Of a stretch of 5,020 bases of DNA, positions 1-4,039 are shown piece by piece; within the stretch, counting starts at the first letter, position 1, and each line of letters begins with the position of its first letter. The DNA is taken from positions 1 to 5,020 of the forward strand of contig JAICQI010000492.1 of NCBI GenBank assembly GCA_025937955.1, written 5' to 3'. The DNA comes from Pyrinomonadaceae bacterium. GTDB taxonomy: Bacteria; Acidobacteriota; Blastocatellia; Pyrinomonadales; Pyrinomonadaceae. The notes below the pieces were generated by a model. It did not search any database. It was not told the origin of the DNA and saw nothing but the letters and a program-made list of their open reading frames with translations. The position numbers and the translations under genes are program-made.

Positions 1-192
1 ACTGTCTCGCAGAAGCCATGTAAGAAGACCGGGTGTTCGAGCCAGGTTTGTTCGGATAAGGACGTGATTACGACGTGTGAGTGGCGGCGCGAGTATGAGT
101 GTTACAGGAAAGCAACGTGCGAACGTCAGGCGAATGGCGAGTGTGGCTGGACGCAGACACCAGAGCTTAGGGCGTGCTTGCGCGGACAATGA
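1..192 (+). CDS. Eight-cysteine-cluster domain protein, C-terminal part (5' end outside window)
   Basis: Frame 1 is open from the first base to a TGA at 190-192 and gives 63 residues. Eight cysteines stand at residues 7, 12, 17, 26, 34, 40, 48 and 59. Recognisable blocks are CKKTGCSSQVC, TTCEW, CYRKATCERQANGECGW and TQTPELRACL. This matches, from memory, the eight-cysteine-cluster domain found at the C-terminus of many small secreted or lipoprotein-like bacterial proteins, where four disulfides are expected and the function is unknown. The start and any signal peptide lie upstream of the window, so export is inferred from the cysteine content and not seen. The domain runs to within four residues of the stop, so the 3' end looks intact. 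No clear terminator follows. A weak 6-bp hairpin (268-273 with 285-290) is the only candidate. Confidence 0.8.
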   Translation, partial: TVSQKPCKKTGCSSQVCSDKDVITTCEWRREYECYRKATCERQANGECGWTQTPELRACLRGQ

Positions 193-298
193 AACTGTTG
201 TTTTGACAATCCCTATTTTTTGTTCGCCCAGAGATAGCGCGCCTCACTGCCATAGGTAGAAGCTGTGACCGAGATAGCGGGGTGCTCGGTTCCGCTGA

Positions 299-574
299 TC
301 AAAACCAGGACGTGAGGAATGTGAAATCGGTGCCGAAAGAAAAATGCAGTTGCTCAACCGCCGCGTTTAAATCTCCTTTGAACCCATAGATATCGCCACG
401 AAGTTCATACATTCTTTTGCAGTTCGGGCTGTTTTCGACGGCAAACGTAACGTCTTTGAGCGCCGCTTCAAAATTCGTTCGGTTAAGAAAGATCTGGGCG
501 CGGTTACGATAAAGGGGCGACAAAGCCAGCGGCGGGATGGAATACCAAAGATATCGATAAATATGGTAGGTCAT
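299..574 (-). pseudogene. TPR (tetratricopeptide repeat) protein fragment
   Basis: The minus strand encodes 91 residues from an ATG at 574-572 to a stop at 301-299. Counted from a TTG at 595-593 (98 aa), TPR consensus positions fall in place. In repeat 1 (about residues 26-59) these are Y29, A33, F36, A45, A52 and P57. In repeat 2 (about 60-93) they are Y63, G67, Y70 and A79, and then the pattern decays. Such repeats form helical hairpins that bind other proteins. TPR proteins normally have more repeats, and no usable ribosome binding site precedes the ATG. The reading frame upstream meets a stop at 607-605, inside the inverted-repeat element that begins at 583. Minus-strand translation beyond the element (about 765-850) did not resume TPR-like sequence in the frame I checked. 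I read it as a remnant left after insertion or rearrangement. A small intact two-repeat protein is possible but less likely. Confidence 0.5.
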
Positions 575-582
575 CTCGGCGC

Positions 583-764
583 GGCTTTGCCTCAAAGTCC
601 AAAATCATTCTTGGATCGGGTCAGTACAGGGAGCGATAGCGACCTGGTCAAATCATGGAAGTCAAGAATCGTTAGGACATATTGCATGCTGATCACTGAC
701 CAGGTCGCTATCGCTCCCTGTACTGACCCGATCCAAGTGCGATTCCTACTTTTGAGGCAAAGCC
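583..764. repeat. 182-bp REPIN/MITE-like inverted repeat
   Basis: Two 68-bp arms (583-650 and 697-764) face each other across a 46-base centre. The inner 41 bases (610-650 against 697-737) are perfectly complementary, and so are the outer 14 (583-596 against 751-764). The 13-base spacers between these blocks (597-609 and 738-750) share only AATC. Each inner arm carries GGTCAGTACAGGGAGCGATA followed by GCGACC, so GGTC and GACC can pair within one arm, as in a REP unit. Two inverted REP-like units form a REPIN. I see no transposase and no clear target-site duplication. The transcript of either strand would fold into a very long hairpin, so it could also block transcription between the flanking genes. 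The unit looks like Acidobacteriota intergenic repeats, but this is from memory. Confidence 0.85.
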
Positions 765-807
765 TCTCGGTGCCGGTGTTGCTTTGGTGTGTTGCATTTG
801 ACGTGCA

Positions 808-835
808 TTGAAGGGGGATTGGTTTGTGATACTAT
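808..835 (+). promoter_or_regulatory. Candidate sigma-70 promoter with extended -10
   Basis: TTGAAG (808-813) is followed after 16 bases by TACTAT (830-835), which is preceded by TGA and so forms an extended -10 (TGATACTAT). Transcription would start near 842 and run toward the sigma-54 activator gene. It lies 44 bases past the inverted repeat. The match is decent, but the distance to the start codon at 1194 leaves its target uncertain. Confidence 0.4.
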
Positions 836-914
836 ACGCGGCACCTTACGTCAGCTTTGTTTATATCTGTTGAGGCGGTAGCCTGCGTTCCGGCTGTTGC
901 GGTTTATTGGTTTG

Positions 915-967
915 AGTGATCGTCCTCTCGGATGTTAGATCACGGCAATAATCCTGCGCAGTGATCG
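915..967. promoter_or_regulatory. Phased GTGATC half-sites, possible operator
   Basis: AGTGATCG occurs at 915-922 and again at 960-967, with the inverse GATCAC at 938-943 between them. Centre-to-centre distances are 22 and 23 bases, close to two DNA turns, so all three would lie on about the same helix face. This could be a binding site for an autoregulating dimer, but hexamers with GATC cores are common by chance. Confidence 0.25.
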
Positions 968-1182
968 CGGCGACTGGTCTTAATGTTGAGACGAAACTTG
1001 TAGCTGGGCTCACTTTTACTCCCCGTCCTCAATTTGCTATGTGAAAAAACGAGAATCCTGGTAAGGGAAGGACGTTTCGCCACAGTTCCTTTTCTGATGC
1101 GGCGGTCTTGGAGGTCGACGTGTCTTTGGAGTTAGTCGTCCGTTAATTACCAGGGCATATTGAGTTTGGCGTTTGTCAGTTG

Positions 1183-1188
1183 AAAGGA
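1183..1188 (+). promoter_or_regulatory. Shine-Dalgarno that fixes the activator start
   Basis: AAAGGA lies five bases ahead of ATG 1194-1196. A longer frame from TTG at 1173 would place this Shine-Dalgarno inside the gene and has none of its own, so the ATG at 1194 is preferred. Confidence 0.65.
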
Positions 1189-1193
1189 CAGCC

Positions 1194-2225
1194 ATGGTTA
1201 TAGATTGCGTCAAGGACAGGTTTTGGGTGAACGTCGAGGAGATCATCGGAAGCTCGGCCGCCCACGCTGAGCTGATCCGGTTTATTGAGTGCGCTGCTCG
1301 AGTAAGAAGTCCTGTGCTTTTGCAAGGGGAGTCAGGTACGGGAAAGGAGTTAGTCGCGAAGGCAATTCATGACAATAGTGTTCGGGCGAGTGGACCTTAC
1401 GTAGCGGTCAATTGTGGCGCATTGACTCCGGGTCTTTTGGGCAGCGAGTTGTTTGGCCATGAGAAAGGGGCCTTTACAGGAGCGGTTTCGAGACGGATAG
1501 GTTATTTCGAGAGAGCAAATGGTGGAACGCTGTTTTTGGATGAGATCGGAGAGTTATCCATGTCGAGCCAGGCGATGCTGCTAAGAGTTTTGCAGGAGTC
1601 AAAATTCGAGCGCGTCGGTGGGGAGAAGGCGGTCGAAGTAGATGTGCGTTTGATTTCTGCGACAAACGTTGATTTGAAGAATGCGGTCGTGAGAGGAGAT
1701 TTCCGGAAGGATCTCTATTTTAGAGTGGCAGTGATGTTCTTTGGGTTGACACCTTTGCAAGAGCGGGGCCGGGATGTGGTGTTGTTAACTAACCACTTTA
1801 TTCGAAAGTTTGGCCGAGACATTGGTAAGGAGCACGTTAGGCTGACGAGTGATGCTGAAGAGGCGCTTCTTGGATATACCTGGCCGGGTAACGTGCGCGA
1901 GTTGGAGAACCTGGTTGCTCGATCCCTGGCGGAGCTTGAGGGAGACGTGTTAAGGGACGAAGACTTACGATTTGGTCCCGCACTTCATACCGGCGGTGAG
2001 GCGAGTGGCGAATTGAATCTGAGTAGTAGAGAGCGGCAGAAAACGGACGGTGATGGGCGGGTTCGCTTTCGCGATTTGAGTCTGGCTCAGAAGCGAGAGT
2101 TTCTAGAACGAGCAATGAAAGAGACAGGTGGCCGGCGCTCAAAGATGGTTCCCTTCCTTGGTCTAAAGAATCGGCACCAGCTTTATCGATTGCTAAAGCA
2201 GTTTGGGCTGGGCGAAACGCGCTGA
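1194..2225 (+). CDS. Sigma-54-dependent transcriptional activator (bacterial enhancer-binding protein) without sensory domain
   Basis: This 343-residue protein is an AAA+ ATPase that remodels sigma-54 RNA polymerase, followed by a DNA-binding domain. Visible motifs are Walker A GESGTGK (45-51), the sigma-54-contacting GAFTGA loop (92-97), Walker B TLFLDE (112-117), sensor I SATN (155-158), arginine-finger region FRKDLYFR (170-177), sensor II WPGNVRELENL (230-240) and a C-terminal helix-turn-helix at about 301-337 (GGRRSKMVPFLGLKNRHQLY). All residues needed for ATP hydrolysis and sigma-54 contact appear present. Only about 17 residues precede the AAA+ domain, so there is no receiver, FHA, GAF or PAS module. 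In PspF-like stand-alone activators control comes from a partner protein or from expression level, and none is visible here. A linker at about 265-292 is polar and probably flexible. The gene ends before a strong terminator. Its likely target is the sigma-54 promoter at 2522-2537 (inference). Leucine is often TTG, unlike in the genes at 2930-5020. Confidence 0.93.
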   Translation: MVIDCVKDRFWVNVEEIIGSSAAHAELIRFIECAARVRSPVLLQGESGTGKELVAKAIHDNSVRASGPYVAVNCGALTPGLLGSELFGHEKGAFTGAVSRRIGYFERANGGTLFLDEIGELSMSSQAMLLRVLQESKFERVGGEKAVEVDVRLISATNVDLKNAVVRGDFRKDLYFRVAVMFFGLTPLQERGRDVVLLTNHFIRKFGRDIGKEHVRLTSDAEEALLGYTWPGNVRELENLVARSLAELEGDVLRDEDLRFGPALHTGGEASGELNLSSRERQKTDGDGRVRFRDLSLAQKREFLERAMKETGGRRSKMVPFLGLKNRHQLYRLLKQFGLGETR

Positions 2226-2260
2226 GATTGAGTTCTCCGGCAAAGGGCGGTTGAGGCGGC

Positions 2261-2304
2261 AAAAATGCGTACGAGTGGAATTGCTCGTACGCATTTTTGT
2301 TTTT
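2261..2304 (+). terminator. Strong intrinsic terminator after the activator gene
   Basis: A perfect 15-bp stem (2261-2275 with 2284-2298) encloses an 8-base loop. The right arm ends in TTTTT and is followed by G and TTTTT (2300-2304). The left arm begins with AAAAA, so the structure would also work on the minus strand. It separates the activator from the following operon and implies that this operon has its own promoter. Confidence 0.9.
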
Positions 2305-2349
2305 GGACGTTGTCTTGTACTGACGAAAGTGCGCGCGATGTGAGCAGAA

Positions 2350-2368
2350 ATGCGCGGTTTTCGCGCAT
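2350..2368. promoter_or_regulatory. CGCG palindrome 1, candidate upstream activator site
   Basis: ATGCGCG (2350-2356) and CGCGCAT (2362-2368) form a perfect 7-bp inverted repeat around GTTTT. It lies about 155-175 bases upstream of the -24 element at 2524. The half-site core CGCG with a T-rich centre is shared with the palindrome at 2403-2417. Binding by the adjacent activator is inference. The element could alternatively act as an RNA hairpin. Confidence 0.4.
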
Positions 2369-2402
2369 AGGGGCGTTTATTGAGCATTGGTCGGCAAGCG
2401 GG

Positions 2403-2417
2403 TCCGCGCTTCGCGGA
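2403..2417. promoter_or_regulatory. CGCG palindrome 2, candidate upstream activator site
   Basis: TCCGCG (2403-2408) and CGCGGA (2412-2417) form a perfect 6-bp inverted repeat around CTT. It lies about 107-121 bases upstream of the -24 element. It resembles palindrome 1, but the centre is two bases shorter, so the two may not be equivalent sites. Confidence 0.37.
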
Positions 2418-2521
2418 GAATCTTATAAGCGTTCGGAGGCTTTCTTTTTGATTGAAAGGGTGGGGGTTAGGCCCCAAGGTGGGTGCTCGAAATGAGCGGT
2501 CGTTACTTCGGGAGCAACGCA

Positions 2522-2537
2522 CTGGAATGTAGATTGC
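2522..2537 (+). promoter_or_regulatory. Candidate sigma-54 (-24/-12) promoter
   Basis: CTGGAATG, then TAGA, then TTGC gives invariant GG (2524-2525) and GC (2536-2537) separated by exactly ten bases. Against TGGCACG-N4-TTGC it matches 5 of 7 and 4 of 4 positions. Transcription would start near 2549 and read the structured leader, the 16-codon ORF and the M29-like pair. A sigma-54 activator gene just upstream and two palindromes at enhancer distance make it more credible than the match alone. Confidence 0.6.
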
Positions 2538-2549
2538 GGTTATGCGGGC

Positions 2550-2699
2550 CCTTCAAATGCGCTCTGCCTTACGCAAAGGCGCATTCCTCGGAATTCCGGG
2601 TATTCTGACTAGCTCGACAGCTAGTCTCATTTATGGCGGGAAAAACTTCCCATAATCGTCTCGGGACTGCAAAGCTCCGAGGCAGAACTGGAGCATATC
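2550..2699 (+). other. Structured mRNA leader
   Basis: The predicted transcript begins near 2549 and contains consecutive hairpins. These are GCCTT/AAGGC (about 2566-2580), an 8-bp perfect stem 2607-2614 with 2619-2626 around CGAC, and a bulged stem in which TTATG and GGAA (2631-2635, 2639-2642) pair with TTCC and CATAA (2647-2655). The alternative pair at 2658-2694 follows. The density of stems suggests a folded regulatory leader. It does not fit a riboswitch class that I can recall. Confidence 0.45.
2658..2694 (+). promoter_or_regulatory. Mutually exclusive hairpins controlling a Shine-Dalgarno site
   Basis: Stem A pairs 2658-2664 with 2677-2683 (7 bp, one U-G wobble). Stem B pairs GCTCC (2674-2678) with GGAGC (2690-2694). 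They share bases 2677-2678 and cannot coexist. Stem B buries GGAG (2690-2693), the Shine-Dalgarno of the ORF starting at 2700, while stem A leaves it free. The pairing is visible in the sequence, but regulatory use is inference. Confidence 0.35.
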
Positions 2700-2750
2700 A
2701 TGCAAAAACGTAAGAAGAACGGCGAATACACTGGTTCGCTATTGGGTTAA
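2700..2750 (+). CDS. Putative 16-residue peptide (possible precursor or leader peptide)
   Basis: ATG at 2700 follows GGAG (2690-2693) with an ideal 6-base spacing and opens a 16-codon frame ending in TAA (2748-2750): MQKRKKNGEYTGSLLG. The N-terminal third is strongly basic (K3, R4, K5, K6). The C-terminal part is small and mildly hydrophobic, with one tyrosine (Y10) and glycines at 8, 12 and 16. The same frame is open back to 2625 but has no ATG, GTG or TTG start with a Shine-Dalgarno, so the short form is favoured. It lies 150 bases into the predicted sigma-54 transcript and 10 bases ahead of a stable hairpin, followed by two M29-like genes. That is the order expected of a RiPP precursor before its enzymes, or of an attenuation leader peptide. 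No run of one regulatory codon is seen. I do not recognise the peptide, and chance cannot be excluded for so short a frame. Confidence 0.4.
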   Translation: MQKRKKNGEYTGSLLG

Positions 2751-2760
2751 CAGAAAGGAT

Positions 2761-2792
2761 CTAGCAGCGGGAGATTCGTTTCTCGCTGCTAG
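2761..2792 (+). promoter_or_regulatory. UUCG-capped 14-bp hairpin without U-tract
   Basis: Bases 2761-2774 pair with 2779-2792 (eight Watson-Crick pairs, then six including two G-U) around the TTCG tetraloop. No T-run follows, so it is not a standard intrinsic terminator. Between a tiny ORF and the downstream genes it could stabilise the 3' end of a processed upstream message or reduce read-through, giving unequal expression (inference). Confidence 0.65.
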
Positions 2793-2807
2793 AGCCCACA
2801 GTCATCC

Positions 2808-2826
2808 TGTCCACTCGGAGTGGGCA
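2808..2826 (+). promoter_or_regulatory. Short RNA hairpin upstream of the first M29-like gene
   Basis: TGTCCACT (2808-2815) pairs with AGTGGGCA (2819-2826) around CGG, with one U-G wobble. It follows the UUCG hairpin by 15 bases and has no T-tract. Its role is unknown. Confidence 0.4.
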
Positions 2827-2899
2827 CACTGCCTGGCTCAGACGATTGGTCACAGTTGTGCTCTGCAGAGATTCATTTCTTACAACACAATTAGCAATT

Positions 2900-2913
2900 G
2901 CGGGCACGCCCGC
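2900..2913 (+). promoter_or_regulatory. Hairpin abutting the ribosome binding site at 2916-2920
   Basis: GCGGG (2900-2904) pairs with CCCGC (2909-2913) around CACG. It ends two bases before AGGAG (2916-2920), which lies nine bases ahead of the GTG start at 2930. An ATG at 2925-2927 gives a two-codon frame (ATG CTG TGA) that overlaps the GTG, so initiation at this site may be modulated. Confidence 0.4.
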
Positions 2914-2929
2914 GTAGGAGACTGATGCT

Positions 2930-4030
2930 GTGATTATCATTGAAACAGACAGAATTAGCGCTTTCGGGGATACAGATCCGGAGTCTGCGTTCGTTCTCGT
3001 GACTAATCAGCGCCTCGTTAATGAGTTCAGCCTTGCCTCACAAGGTAAATACTCTCGCACATTGATCATTCCCTACGACGGAGAAAAACCGCTCTCATCG
3101 CTATTCGGAGCGGAAATTCCGCCGCGCTCTCACATACTGACAATTCTTCCAGATTGCCTGATGCATTCAATTCCGCGAGGACTCTTATCCGACTACCAGA
3201 TCCTTATAATGGCCTGCCGATCCGGACAGATTGGACTTGACGGTATCGCCCACTTCCTGAAGTGCGGATACTCTATCGATCTACAGAAACAGCTGGATAC
3301 GGCGGAAGAATTCTTCAGCAAAGGCCAGGCGAGCCAGAGCCTCCTCCTTTTAAACCAGTCAACCGGAAGCAGTTGCTCGTTCGCGCATCTCAGCGACGAC
3401 TTAGAGTGGCACGAGCAGACTGGTGTCTTGAACTGGGGCGATCAGCAGGTGTATCCCGCCGGAGAGATCGCGTGCTTCGCGGTACCCCTGTACATTGAGG
3501 ACCTCGACAAGGGCGCACTCGTTGGATTGAACGGAACAATGACGCTCTCCGGGCAACCGATAGTGCAATCCGGGCCACCCTCATTTCAGATCAAGGATCA
3601 ACTAAGAATCTACAATGACCTCGCAACTCTCAAATCTGCACCCCTGATCCTGGAGATACGCGACGGAACGGTCGTCGATCATCATGCGACGGCACCTGAA
3701 TCGCTTCCGGCCGAGCAAATGCTCTCATGTCTATTTGCAGTGGATTCCAGATATCGGAACGTCTATGAAATCGGCTTCTCAATAAACGAGCAAGTTGAGC
3801 TTTGGGATGGCAACGCAGCCATGAATGAGGTCTGGGGCCAGGGTGGGGGCAACATACACCTGGGGCTCGGAATGCTACCGCACACGCAGTACCACCTTGA
3901 CATGTTCTGCGTCGGGACACGCGTGGAGAACGAAAAGGGTGAGCATATATTCGGGATCCAAGCGGCAGCGGAGGCGACTTCAGGTCTACGCCGTGTGAAG
4001 TCCGCCGGCTGCCCTTGCGTGCAAGTGTGA
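2930..4030 (+). CDS. M29-like metalloprotein A (aminopeptidase T-type fold), function unknown
   Basis: The 366-residue protein starts at GTG after AGGAG with 9-base spacing and has no signal peptide or membrane segment, so it is probably cytosolic. I do not recognise it as a named enzyme. Its second half resembles M29 metallopeptidases block by block. PAGEI (E179) corresponds to N-x-P-x-GEVF, VYEIGF (E280) to LGEVA, MNEVWG...NIHLGLG (H310) to ENASCHLALG, and QYHLDM (H322, D324) to HVDFM. The ligand set E, E, H, H-x-D is therefore kept, but H310 to H322 is 12 residues against about 31 in aminopeptidase T, so the active-site loop is shortened. I could not place the catalytic tyrosine with confidence (Y321 is a candidate). 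The N-terminal half contains IPPRSHIL (63-70) and a family signature HLSDDLEWHEQ (153-162). The C-terminus has a Cys-Pro-Cys (361-363). Alternatives are a non-hydrolytic M29 relative, as in NicX-type ring-cleaving dioxygenases, or a peptide-binding protein. The gene nine bases downstream encodes a paralogue. Confidence 0.72.
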   Translation: MIIIETDRISAFGDTDPESAFVLVTNQRLVNEFSLASQGKYSRTLIIPYDGEKPLSSLFGAEIPPRSHILTILPDCLMHSIPRGLLSDYQILIMACRSGQIGLDGIAHFLKCGYSIDLQKQLDTAEEFFSKGQASQSLLLLNQSTGSSCSFAHLSDDLEWHEQTGVLNWGDQQVYPAGEIACFAVPLYIEDLDKGALVGLNGTMTLSGQPIVQSGPPSFQIKDQLRIYNDLATLKSAPLILEIRDGTVVDHHATAPESLPAEQMLSCLFAVDSRYRNVYEIGFSINEQVELWDGNAAMNEVWGQGGGNIHLGLGMLPHTQYHLDMFCVGTRVENEKGEHIFGIQAAAEATSGLRRVKSAGCPCVQV

Positions 4031-4039
4031 GTAACTGTC

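Larger units (their letters stand above)
765..1172. other. Long intergenic region without a supported gene
   Basis: No reading frame here has both a plausible start with Shine-Dalgarno sequence and protein-like composition. Short frames on both strands lack any recognisable motif. The region holds one candidate sigma-70 promoter (808-835) and a phased set of GTGATC half-sites (915-967). The remaining stretch up to the regulator shows no clear promoter or terminator. If the 808-835 promoter is the real one, the regulator mRNA would have a leader of about 350 bases, which is long enough to hold post-transcriptional control or a small RNA. Confidence 0.5.
2305..2521. other. Non-coding region upstream of the sigma-54 promoter
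   Basis: I find no credible gene here. A 76-codon plus-strand frame starting at 2265 begins inside the terminator stem and has low-complexity, non-protein-like composition. The region carries two CGCG palindromes (listed separately) and a small GGGG/CCCC hairpin around 2464-2476. Its position 0-220 bases upstream of a -24/-12 promoter is where enhancer sites of sigma-54 activators usually lie. Confidence 0.5.

Noticed and set aside
203..208. Perfect -35 hexamer TTGACA after the eight-cysteine gene
   Set aside because: No acceptable -10 hexamer lies 15-19 bases downstream.
231..290. Direct repeat GAGATAGCG (231-239 and 271-279) and a 6-bp hairpin (268-290)
   Set aside because: Too short and weak to call a repeat family or a terminator, and no T-run follows.
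563..811. An 82-codon plus-strand frame through the inverted repeat
   Set aside because: It is built almost wholly from the two arms of the hairpin element and shows no domain or ribosome binding site.
1837..2522. Minus-strand frames over the activator 3' end and terminator
   Set aside because: They are shadows of the activator or cross the terminator stem, and they are rich in Arg, Pro and Ser without any motif.
2542..2655. A 37-codon frame from ATG 2542 with a hydrophobic middle (ALRKGAFLGIPGILTSS)
   Set aside because: No Shine-Dalgarno precedes the ATG. The ATG lies upstream of the start expected from the -24/-12 promoter (about 2549), and the sequence overlaps several RNA hairpins. It could still be real if another promoter is used.
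2660..2682. Resemblance of GGGACTGCAAAGC to the 3' half of the GEMM-I (cyclic di-GMP) riboswitch core
   Set aside because: The matching 5' half (GGGCAAA-type segment and its hairpin) is missing and the stems do not fit the class, so the likeness is probably chance.
2848..2861. Second GG-N10-GC spacing, closer to the GTG start at 2930
   Set aside because: Outside the invariant pairs it matches the sigma-54 consensus poorly, and the site at 2522-2537 is clearly better.
2656..2923. An 88-codon open stretch on the plus strand in the frame of 2656
   Set aside because: It has no ATG, GTG or TTG start with a Shine-Dalgarno, its composition is not protein-like, and it runs through several strong hairpins.
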